From: Pelomonas sp046294815
GTDB taxonomy: Bacteria > Pseudomonadota > Gammaproteobacteria > Burkholderiales > Burkholderiaceae_C
Direction of reading: 5' to 3'
NCBI GenBank assembly: GCA_046294815.1
Contig: JBKBOJ010000001.1
Coordinates: 1 to 64,000 of the forward strand
DNA: 64,000 nucleotides
Shown here: positions 35,989 to 43,902 of the stretch, one piece after another
How the letters are laid out: each line of letters begins with the position of its first letter
Position numbering within the stretch: the stretch's first letter is position 1
Notes under the pieces: model-generated
What the model saw: only the letters and a program-made list of their open reading frames with translations
What the model was told of the DNA's origin: nothing
Databases searched by the model: none
Program-made: the position numbers and the translations under genes

Positions 35989-38900
35989 GCAGCGCCTCCT
36001 CGCCCTCCTCGGCCAGCTCCTGGACACGCAGCGCGCCCAGCAAGCCGGCCGAGCCGCGCAGCCGGTGCAGTTCAGCCGCCACCTCGTCGTTGCTTTTGGA
36101 CTCCAGGCGCGTCACCCAGGCGCTGTCATGCAGTTCCAGGAGGCGGGCCAGCAGGCGGCGGAACAGCCCGGCGTCGCCGCCCAAGCGGTGTGCGGTGGCA
36201 GTCGCGTCGATGCCGTCGATCAGCGGCCAATCGGCGGGCAGCGTGTTCACCAGATTGCTGCCGCGTACCGGCAGGGGCGCGCCGCGCCGGGTCTCGATGT
36301 GCCGGCGCAACGTGCGCACCAAGGCTTCGGGGTCCAGCGGCTTGGTCAGGAAGTCGTCCATGCCGGCGTCCAACGCGCGGCGCCGTTCTTCCACCAATGC
36401 CCCGGCGGTCAGCGCGATCACCGGCAGCTCGCGCAGCTGCAACTGCTCGCGGATCTGCCGGGTGGCCTCCAGGCCATCCATGCCCGGCATCTGGATGTCC
36501 ATCAGCACGGCGTCGAAGCGCTCACCGCTGCCCAGTCGCGCCAAGGCCGCCTCGGCATGGTTGTCACAGTGCACCACCGCGCCTTGCCGCTCCAGCATGC
36601 GGCGCGCCACTTCCAGGTTGGTCTCGCTGTCGTCCACCACCAGCAGGCGCACATCGGGCAGCAGACCACCGTCCAGGCGCTGCATCACCGCGGCATCCAG
36701 CAGGTGCTCGCTGCCGCCCTTGCGCTTGGCAATCGCCTCGTTGACGGCGTTGAACAGGGTGGACGGGTTGGCCGGTTTGGCCAGCACGGCATCGACCACG
36801 CTGTCGATGTCCTCGGTTTGCAGCGCGCGCCGCTGGTCATGAGTGATCAGCAGCGCCGCCGGCACGCGACCGGTGGGCAAGACTTCGCGCAGCCGGCGCA
36901 TGGCGCTGATGCCGTCGAGGCCGTCGCCCAGGTGCCAGTCCACCAGCAGCACATCGGGCAGCGTTTGTCCGACTTGCTGGCGCTGCTGCAGCATTGGCAG
37001 CAAAGCGTCGGCCGTGTCCAGGCTGCGGGCTTGCCAACCAAAGCTGGCGCATAGGGCGACCAACCGCTCGCGTTGCACCGCCTCGTCGTCGACGATGACG
37101 GCCTCCAGTCGATGCGGCTTGGTGACGTTGGCCGGCGCGCCGGTCAGCAGGGGCAAGGTCACCGTGAACAGGCTGCCCTGTCCCGGCTGGCTCTCCACGG
37201 CCACCGTGCCCCCCATCAGGCCGACCAAGTGCTTGACGATGGACAGGCCCAGACCCGTGCCGCCGAACTGGCGGGTGGTCGATGCCTCGCCCTGCACGAA
37301 GGGCTGAAACAGCTGCGCCTGGGTTTGCGGCGCGATGCCGATGCCGCTGTCCCTGACCTGGAAGCGAAGGCCCGGGCGCTGTGCATCGAGTTCGACGCGT
37401 TCGACGCGCAGACTGACTTCCCCCTGCGCGGTGAACTTGATGGCGTTGCTGAGCAGATTGCTCAGCACCTGGTGCAGTCGCTGCGGGTCGCCCATCAGCA
37501 CCTCGGGAACATCGGCGGCGCTCGACAGCGTCCAGACCAGACCCTTGGCGCGCGCCTGGTCGGCAAACATCGCGTCCAGCTCTCGCAGCAGCGTTGGGAG
37601 TTGGTAGGGCTTCTGCTCCACCGCCAGCTCACCGGCCTCGATCTTGCTGAGATCCAGCACATCGTTGATGACGCCCAGCAGCGAGCGCCCCGCGACCTGC
37701 AGCTTGCGCAGCAACTGACGCTGGTCCTCGTTCAGCGGCGAGTCGGCCAGCAGGTGGGCGATGCCGATCACCGCGTTCATCGGCGTGCGGATCTCGTGAC
37801 TCATATTGGCCAGGAACATGCCCTTGGCGGCACTGGCCTGCTCGGCCGCCACCTTGGCATGCCGCAGCGCGCGCTTGGCGGCCAGGCGCGCCGAGATGTC
37901 CTGGGCAATGCCGAGGTAGCCGACGACATCGCCCCCCTCGTTGCGCAACACGGTCACCGTCAGCGACACCGGCACGTGACTGCCGTCTTTGCGCACATAG
38001 GTCCATTCGCGCTGCTCGCTGCCGTCGCGCTCCGCCTTGTGGACAAAGACGCGGAAGCCCTGCACCTCCTGACCTTCGCTGGCGCTCAGTTCGGCGCCGC
38101 GTTGCAGGATTTCGCTGGCCAGGTGGATCACCGCGGGGCTTTGGCGCCCGACCATTTCGTCGGCGCGGTAGCCCAGCAGCCGCTCTGCGCCGGCGTTGAA
38201 GACCGTGATCAGCCCGTCGGGATCGGTGGCAATGATGGAGAAGTCGGTCGCCGCCTGCAGCACGCCGCGCAGCAGGTTGGCAAAGCGCTCACCCTCCTCG
38301 CGCGCCGCTCGAATCTCGGTCATGTCGATCAAGGTGCCAGTGATCCACTCCGCGCGGCCGTCCGGCGTTCGGCTCATCACCCGCCCGGTGGAGAGGGTCC
38401 AGACCCAGCGCTGTTCCCGGTGACGCAGCCGGCCTTCGCAAACGTATTGGCGGCTCTCGCCTCTGAGGTGCGCGATGAGCAACTGGTGGGTGTGGGCCAG
38501 GTCCTCGGGGTGGATCAGCCCGATCCAGGCCTGCGGCGTCATCGGCGGCAGGGTATCGAGGGTGTAGCCCAGGATCTCGGCCCAGCGCGCGTTCACGCGG
38601 GTCTCGCCGGTCTGGGCGTTCCACTCCCAGGTGCCGGCACCCGTCCCTTCGAGGATGTTGCTCAACCGGCTGCGCTCGTTTTGCAGGTCCTGGGTTTGTT
38701 CCGCGACGCGGCGCGCCAGGTCGGCATTCAGCGCGGCGAGCCGCCCCTGGTGGCGCTGCTGAAGGCGCCAGTACAGAAAGAGCAGGCCGTACAGCAGGCC
38801 CCCGAGCACGGCCGGCGCGAGCATCCGCGCTTGCCACTGCTCCATCACCTCTTCATTCAGAGCGCGGGCGGGCACGACCGCCCGGTAGATGACGCGCGCG

Positions 38901-40822
38901 CTGCGGTCACCCGGGTTCGGGTCAATGCTGCCTTGGACGGCGAGCACCTCGCCTTGCGGGCCCCGCCAGGCGCGCAGACGGCCCGCCGGGGTGTCGATGC
39001 CCAGCGGCGCCGGTGTGTAGCGATCCGACCAGCCCTCACCCGGCGGCCCCTCCAGCAGCCCTTGGCGCGTCAGCCAGCGTTCCTCGCTGTTCAGCACATG
39101 CAGACTGCCACCCCAAGGCAGCCGCAATGCGTCGGCGGTGAAGCGCGCGGAGACGTCGACGTCTATCTCCAGCACCCCGAACAGCGCCGCACCATCCAAC
39201 ACCGGCAGCGTGTAGCGGATGATTTGTCGCAGCGGCTCAGCACCGGGATCCGATCGCTTCTGCGCCTCGACCGGGTGAATCCAGGCTTCGCCGCGCAGCA
39301 GACGGCCGCGCAAATCAGCCAGCACCCGCAGCCGGGCCGGGTCGGGCGATTGATCAAACAGCACCGCCGCGCCCTCACTGGCGCCGTCTGCCGCGCGCCG
39401 CCAGGTGACCAACTGGCTGGCGGTCCCGGCCAGGCGAATCAGCCGCAGTTCCTGGGCGTCTGGGTTGGCCTGGGCATAGGCGCCGAAGATCAGCGCCATG
39501 CGCTGTTGCCAAAAACGCGTGCTGGAGCCGTCCAGCGGGTCACGGCCACTGCGCTGGCTGCGGATCAGGCCGTCCACCGGCGGGGTTCCGCGCAGATAGA
39601 GCACGGCGGTCTTGCGGCCCCTCATGGCGGTTTCGCCGACGCTAGTGCGCTGGTCGACCAGGGTCTGCAATTCCCGTTCAAAGCGCGCCGCCACTGCCTC
39701 CCGCACCTGCCACCAGGCGAGGGCGGCATAGGTGCCGCCCACGGCGAGCAGGGCCAGCAAAGACCAACGGGCCAAGGGGCTGCGAACGAAGTCCGTCAAT
39801 CCGGTCCCCGACCGCTCGCTGGCCGTTTCGGCCGACGGCGTGTCGGTGGCCAGGCGCGTGATCAGGGCCAACAGCAGGCTCAGCAAGCCGCCCAGCGCCA
39901 GCACCAGCCAGACCGGCGCCAGGCGGGACTCAAGCGGCAGTGCCGGGCTGGCCAGCAGTTGCAATCGCCAGGTGCGCCCGAACACCGACAGCGTCCGCTC
40001 GGTGCTGGGCATGCGATGGGTCGTCGTGGCGGCCTGGTTGGGGTGCGTTTCAAAAAACGGGCGGGACTCATCACGCTCGCCCAAGGCGATGCTGACCAGG
40101 GGGAAGGTTTCCACCAGAGGCTTGAGCACCTCTTCGGCGAGCAGGGGGGCATAGGCCCAGCCCAGGGTGACGGCGAGGCGTGCGTCGCCGTCTTCGGGCA
40201 GAGCGCCGGGCGCATAGACCGGCAGCAGCATCAGGAAGCCCTGGCGCGGCTTCTGGTCGGCCTGCACCAGGGTGATCGGGCCGGTCAATCGAACGGAGGC
40301 CGTGCGCGCGGCGTCGAGCGCGGCGTCGCGGCGGTTGCGCTCCGAGGCAATGTCCAGGCCCGTTGCCCCCTGGTTGGCCGCCTGGGGGTAGATGTACTCG
40401 ATGACGAATCGTTCGCCCGGGTTGGGGGCCAACTCGCGCACCTCAAAGTTCGCCATCCCATCCGCACGTGCCCGGCGCAGTGCTTCAGCCTCGTGTCCGA
40501 GCGGCCAACGCCGGATGAAACCGAAGCCGCGCGCGCCGGGAAACTCGCGCGACAGCTCCCAGCCCTGGGTGTAGGCGGCAAGAGTTTCTCGACGGATGGC
40601 GGCGCCGCCGCCGGCGAGTATGGCGCCGCGCATACTGCGCAGACCGTATTCATAGAGGCCAAAGCGGCTCTCTACTTGCTGCGCCACCCGATCCGCCTGG
40701 CGTGCCAGCTCCTGTGCCAGCCGTTGCTCGTTCTCCAGGCTCAACCAGCTGCTGGCGATGCCGGTGGCGATCAGCCCGAGCAGGCCAACCCAGAACCAGG
40801 CCCTTCCGACATAGCTGTGCAT
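35699..40822 (-). CDS. CHASE-domain hybrid histidine kinase (PAS-PAS-HK-REC-REC-HPt), frameshifted near its end
   Basis: As read, 1707 residues. There is an N-terminal helix (9-28), an extracytoplasmic CHASE domain (about 50-230), two membrane segments near 303-323 and 352-372, a second extracytoplasmic region to about 665, a helix at 668-687, PAS domains at about 715-838 and 850-985, HisKA with His1009, HATPase, receivers with Asp1295 and Asp1442, and HPt with His1586 (H-R-L-R-G-S-A). After about residue 1614 the frame leaves the family: the last roughly 90 residues are Arg/Gly-rich nonsense caused by a run of eight G at 35981-35988. The true C-terminus is in another frame (35629-35988). All catalytic and phosphorelay residues lie before the shift. 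It is first gene of the operon; the promoter should lie in 40823-40953. Confidence 0.88.
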   Translation of the reverse strand: MHSYVGRAWFWVGLLGLIATGIASSWLSLENEQRLAQELARQADRVAQQVESRFGLYEYGLRSMRGAILAGGGAAIRRETLAAYTQGWELSREFPGARGFGFIRRWPLGHEAEALRRARADGMANFEVRELAPNPGERFVIEYIYPQAANQGATGLDIASERNRRDAALDAARTASVRLTGPITLVQADQKPRQGFLMLLPVYAPGALPEDGDARLAVTLGWAYAPLLAEEVLKPLVETFPLVSIALGERDESRPFFETHPNQAATTTHRMPSTERTLSVFGRTWRLQLLASPALPLESRLAPVWLVLALGGLLSLLLALITRLATDTPSAETASERSGTGLTDFVRSPLARWSLLALLAVGGTYAALAWWQVREAVAARFERELQTLVDQRTSVGETAMRGRKTAVLYLRGTPPVDGLIRSQRSGRDPLDGSSTRFWQQRMALIFGAYAQANPDAQELRLIRLAGTASQLVTWRRAADGASEGAAVLFDQSPDPARLRVLADLRGRLLRGEAWIHPVEAQKRSDPGAEPLRQIIRYTLPVLDGAALFGVLEIDVDVSARFTADALRLPWGGSLHVLNSEERWLTRQGLLEGPPGEGWSDRYTPAPLGIDTPAGRLRAWRGPQGEVLAVQGSIDPNPGDRSARVIYRAVVPARALNEEVMEQWQARMLAPAVLGGLLYGLLFLYWRLQQRHQGRLAALNADLARRVAEQTQDLQNERSRLSNILEGTGAGTWEWNAQTGETRVNARWAEILGYTLDTLPPMTPQAWIGLIHPEDLAHTHQLLIAHLRGESRQYVCEGRLRHREQRWVWTLSTGRVMSRTPDGRAEWITGTLIDMTEIRAAREEGERFANLLRGVLQAATDFSIIATDPDGLITVFNAGAERLLGYRADEMVGRQSPAVIHLASEILQRGAELSASEGQEVQGFRVFVHKAERDGSEQREWTYVRKDGSHVPVSLTVTVLRNEGGDVVGYLGIAQDISARLAAKRALRHAKVAAEQASAAKGMFLANMSHEIRTPMNAVIGIAHLLADSPLNEDQRQLLRKLQVAGRSLLGVINDVLDLSKIEAGELAVEQKPYQLPTLLRELDAMFADQARAKGLVWTLSSAADVPEVLMGDPQRLHQVLSNLLSNAIKFTAQGEVSLRVERVELDAQRPGLRFQVRDSGIGIAPQTQAQLFQPFVQGEASTTRQFGGTGLGLSIVKHLVGLMGGTVAVESQPGQGSLFTVTLPLLTGAPANVTKPHRLEAVIVDDEAVQRERLVALCASFGWQARSLDTADALLPMLQQRQQVGQTLPDVLLVDWHLGDGLDGISAMRRLREVLPTGRVPAALLITHDQRRALQTEDIDSVVDAVLAKPANPSTLFNAVNEAIAKRKGGSEHLLDAAVMQRLDGGLLPDVRLLVVDDSETNLEVARRMLERQGAVVHCDNHAEAALARLGSGERFDAVLMDIQMPGMDGLEATRQIREQLQLRELPVIALTAGALVEERRRALDAGMDDFLTKPLDPEALVRTLRRHIETRRGAPLPVRGSNLVNTLPADWPLIDGIDATATAHRLGGDAGLFRRLLARLLELHDSAWVTRLESKSNDEVAAELHRLRGSAGLLGALRVQELAEEGEEALRGGREPGLAGCPIRQPAAGPGSTGHGKSVQPRGSAPACRDGEQRGAAGRHDRAGSTGRLARKTRHGSRSGVRGPETLVVAARYARGVVPTIAAPDR
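36282..36373 (-). repeat. 92-bp near-identical segment, copy 2 (receiver end of the CHASE kinase)
   Basis: Partner of 31826-31917; one mismatch in 92 bases by eye. Confidence 0.8.
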
Positions 40823-40953
40823 TGCCTTGGTATTCCTTGTTCAGCGCGCTAAGTCGCAGTTCGATCAGCGGATACTTGCTGGGTGAATGCGCCGGAGAAT
40901 AGCTGGCCCGTGCCACACGAAGTGCGGGGGGAATTCATGAGGGAGTGGACTCG

Positions 40954-42711
40954 ATGTTGAACAAGCCCCGCCTGTTGCTGGTCGACGACGACACCGTCAC
41001 GCTTCAGGTCTTGAGCAAAACCCTGGCTCCGTACGCGCGCATGCGCTTCGCGCGCAGCGGTGCCGAAGCGCTCAAGGCGATTGAAGCGGAGCCGCCGGAC
41101 CTGCTCATCCTGGACATCAACATGCCGGGCATGGGCGGCATGGAGGTGCTGGCTCAACTGCGGGCTCGGCCCGCCAGCGCGCAACTGCCCGTCATCCTCG
41201 TGACCAGTGCCAGCGACGACGCCCTGGAAGCGACGGCCTTGCAGATCGGCGCGCAGGACTTCATCCGCAAGCCCTTCCAGCCTGAGGTGCTGGTCGACCG
41301 GATGAGGGCCTTGCTGCGGTTGTCGACGCTGCGCACGCGCCAGCCGCTCGGTCTGGAGCCTCGAAGCGCTCGCATCCTGCTGGTGGATGACGACCCCTTG
41401 GCGATCGAATCGCTGCGCGCCTCTCTGGCCCCGCTGGGCGCCCAGCTGATGGCGGCGGCCGATGGCGAACAGGGGCTGGCCATGATGCAGGCCGATGTGC
41501 CCGACTTGGTGCTGCTGGATGCCCAGATGCCAAGCCTGGACGGCTATGCGGTGTGCCAGGCCATGCAGGCCGATCCGGTGCTGGCCCAAGTGCCGGTGGC
41601 ATTCGTCAGTGTTCATGCCGAGGCCAAGTTCGAGACCCTCGGATTTGCGGTGGGCGCTTCCGACTTCCTGGCCAAGCCGTTCAAGCCCGATGTGCTGCTG
41701 GCCCGGGTGCGCAAGCTGCTGCAGTTGCGCAGCGAGCGTGAAGAGGCCGCCAGCGCCATCGCGGCGCAGTGGCAGGAACTCGGGGACCGGCGCGTGGCCG
41801 AGTTGGTGTCGGTGGCCTCTGATGCGATCGTCTCGGTGGACGGCGCCGGTGTGGTGCGGCTGATGAACAAGGCGGCCGCCGCGCTGTTCGGCGTCTCCGT
41901 CGAGCGCGCCGTGGGTCAAGAGGCCGACGCGGTGTTGCCCGGCTGGATGGCGCTGGGCTTTGCCAGCGAGACCATGGAACTGGCCAATGAACGGCGGCGC
42001 AGCGGTCGCGCTGGGCGCACCTTTAAGCTCTTCCGTGGCGACGGCACGGCCCGCTCGGTGGAGCCGGTGGTGTTCCAACAGGGCGCCGGGGCCCACCGCA
42101 TCACCACCGTCGTGCTGCGCGATGCGACCGATCGAGTCGCGGCCGAACAACGTCGCGAAGCTCACCGCGATGCCGTGGTCGCCGCGGCGGTGCAGCTCGC
42201 GCTGTTCCAGGCCCTGGCCAATGGCGAACAGTCGGCGGCGGATTGGGTGGCCCTGGCCCAGGGGCGCATGGCGCTGCCCATCGCGGCGCCCGATCTGGCT
42301 GCCTTCGACCTCTCCCTGGTGTTGGCGCAGCTTGAAACATGGGGCCTGACGCAAGATCCCCCCATTCGTCTGAGCTTGGCCCTGCCGACCAGGACCTTGG
42401 GCGCGTTGGGCAACGCCGACCATCTCCGCCATGGAATGCAGAAGTTTCTAACGGCGATGGCGGGGGCCAGCGAGCAAAGCCTGCAGCTGGAGATCAGTTG
42501 CAAGGCAGAGGAAGCCATCCGATTGACGCTGGGCTGGGGCGCGAGCTCAGGCCCTCTCGTGTCGATCGACTCCCCGGCCATCCGACTTGCGCTGATGCAA
42601 ATGGGGGCAGGAGGGGCGGTCGCAGACACAGGCAGCGGCGCTGATCACACAACGGGGCTCTTGAGATTCAGCTTGCTCAGGCCGTCTGCCGCGGTGGAGA
42701 TCGTCCACTGA
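40954..42711 (+). CDS. Double-receiver PAS protein with a degenerate kinase-like C-terminus
   Basis: A 585-residue cytoplasmic protein divergent from the kinase operon. It has REC1 (residues 5-120, Asp54, Lys106), REC2 (129-255, Asp189, Lys242), a PAS-like domain (about 275-395) and a C-terminal 180 residues. The C-terminus has the helix-strand rhythm of a histidine-kinase core (L-R-H-G-M-Q-K-F-L-T-A-M where an N-box would be, S-G-x-x-x-x-I-D, a late T-G-L-L-R-F-S-L). It lacks the phospho-accepting His, the N-box Asn, D-x-G-x-G and G-x-G-x-G. ATG 40954 with GAGGGAG 8 nt upstream is preferred over GTG 40945. It probably receives phosphate from the neighbouring HPt domains; its output is unknown. 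Confidence 0.82.
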   Translation: MLNKPRLLLVDDDTVTLQVLSKTLAPYARMRFARSGAEALKAIEAEPPDLLILDINMPGMGGMEVLAQLRARPASAQLPVILVTSASDDALEATALQIGAQDFIRKPFQPEVLVDRMRALLRLSTLRTRQPLGLEPRSARILLVDDDPLAIESLRASLAPLGAQLMAAADGEQGLAMMQADVPDLVLLDAQMPSLDGYAVCQAMQADPVLAQVPVAFVSVHAEAKFETLGFAVGASDFLAKPFKPDVLLARVRKLLQLRSEREEAASAIAAQWQELGDRRVAELVSVASDAIVSVDGAGVVRLMNKAAAALFGVSVERAVGQEADAVLPGWMALGFASETMELANERRRSGRAGRTFKLFRGDGTARSVEPVVFQQGAGAHRITTVVLRDATDRVAAEQRREAHRDAVVAAAVQLALFQALANGEQSAADWVALAQGRMALPIAAPDLAAFDLSLVLAQLETWGLTQDPPIRLSLALPTRTLGALGNADHLRHGMQKFLTAMAGASEQSLQLEISCKAEEAIRLTLGWGASSGPLVSIDSPAIRLALMQMGAGGAVADTGSGADHTTGLLRFSLLRPSAAVEIVH

Positions 42712-42847
42712 CTGAGGCTGGCCGCTGATGCCCGGCCGTCTTTGTCGGGCAGCCGCGTGCTGCCATCCACGCGCTGTCGCTGCGGTGCAAATGCAGCCCC
42801 ACGGGCGCTGCCACCGCGAGCTTCGGTCTGGCCTGCTGGGGCGTCCC

Positions 42848-43684
42848 TCACGCGTAGCGCGTGGCCCGATCCTCCCGCACGAAAGCCCACAGCCGCAGGC
42901 CCAGCCGCTCGGCACTCTGGATGGCCAGGCTGCTGGGGGCAGACACACAGGCCAGCAGGCCCACGCCGGCCATGGCTGCCTTGTGCACCAGCTCGTGGCT
43001 GGCGCGGCTGGACAGCGCGACGAAGCCCGGACCAGCCAGCTTCAGGCGGGCGCGTGCGCCGACGAGCTTGTCCAGCGCGTTGTGACGGCCGACGTCCTCG
43101 CGGGCCAGCAGCACGCGGCCGTCTGTCGCGCACCAGGCTGCGCCGTGCAGGCCGCCGCAGCGGGCGTTCAGCACCTGTGCCTCGGCCAGCTCGGCCATCG
43201 CCCGCGCCAGCGCGCCGGCCGCCAGCGTGGGCGCCTGCACCGGTGCCGGTTGCAGCGCGCCGAAGTCGGCCAGGCTCTCCAGTCCGCACAGGCCGCAGCC
43301 GGTGCGGCCTGCCAACTGGCGGCGGCGGCGCTTGAGCCGCTGCTCGCGCGCGGCGGTGACCCGCAGCGCCAGCACCAGGCCCAGTTCATGCGGCTGGCAC
43401 TCCAGGTCCAGCAGCTCGCCGGGCTGGTCAATCCAGCCCTCGGCCAGCGCAAAGCCGAGTGCGAAGTCTTCCAGGTCGGCAGGGGTGGCCAGCATGACGG
43501 CCTGGGAAACACCGTTGACCGTCAGCGCCATCGGCATCTCGACGGCCACCTCTTCGTCCCCTGCGGCGCCGGGCGGCCGCAGCCTGAGCAAGGCGCTGGA
43601 TTGCATGTCCAGGATGATAGGAGGGGCCACGCCTGCCGCCTGATCGCTTGCGCCGATCGCGCCCATGCGCTGGCTGCCGAACAT
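42848..43684 (-). CDS. fdhD: Formate dehydrogenase accessory sulfurtransferase FdhD
   Basis: Passes sulphur to the molybdenum cofactor of formate dehydrogenases. The 278 residues (ATG 43684) match E. coli length; a shorter start at 43606 is possible. It shows V-N-G-V-S, L-E-D-F-A-L-G-F-x-L-x-E-G, the essential Cys pair G-R-T-G-C-G-L-C-G, G-G-L-H-G-A, and E-D-V-G-R-H-N-A-L-D-K. No formate dehydrogenase gene is in the window. Confidence 0.93.
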   Translation of the reverse strand: MFGSQRMGAIGASDQAAGVAPPIILDMQSSALLRLRPPGAAGDEEVAVEMPMALTVNGVSQAVMLATPADLEDFALGFALAEGWIDQPGELLDLECQPHELGLVLALRVTAAREQRLKRRRRQLAGRTGCGLCGLESLADFGALQPAPVQAPTLAAGALARAMAELAEAQVLNARCGGLHGAAWCATDGRVLLAREDVGRHNALDKLVGARARLKLAGPGFVALSSRASHELVHKAAMAGVGLLACVSAPSSLAIQSAERLGLRLWAFVREDRATRYA

Positions 43685-43902
43685 GCGCGGAACGCGAGCT
43701 CAAGCACAGCGAGAGCCGCGTGGCGCAGCGCCAGCTCTCCGACTTGGTCGGGTAGCGGTTCGAGAAGGGCGCACAGGTCCGCCGTGTCGAACCTGTGCGC
43801 CGGTGCGAGTTGCCAGCCTATGGGCCCCAGCCGGTCGTGCAGCTCGGCGCTGCCGCAGTCGATGCAGCGCCTGCTGCCGGCGTCAGGGCGATGGCGCGCC
43901 GC
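43685..43902 (-). other. Coding-like frame without a start, between etf-QO and fdhD
   Basis: Directly after the ETF-QO stop, the same reading frame stays open to 43522. Over the first 65 codons it looks like protein: a C-I-D-C-G-S pair, then amphipathic segments such as L-C-A-L-L-E-P-L-P-D-Q-V-G-E-L-A-L, with codons largely GC-ending. There is no ATG, GTG or TTG start until 43707. It may be a gene remnant or a chance frame in GC-rich DNA. I do not recognise it. Confidence 0.3.

Noticed and set aside
37073..40852. 1259-codon plus-strand frame opposite the CHASE kinase
   Set aside because: Low-complexity antisense composition; the minus-strand frame has clear CHASE, PAS, HisKA, HATPase, REC and HPt motifs.
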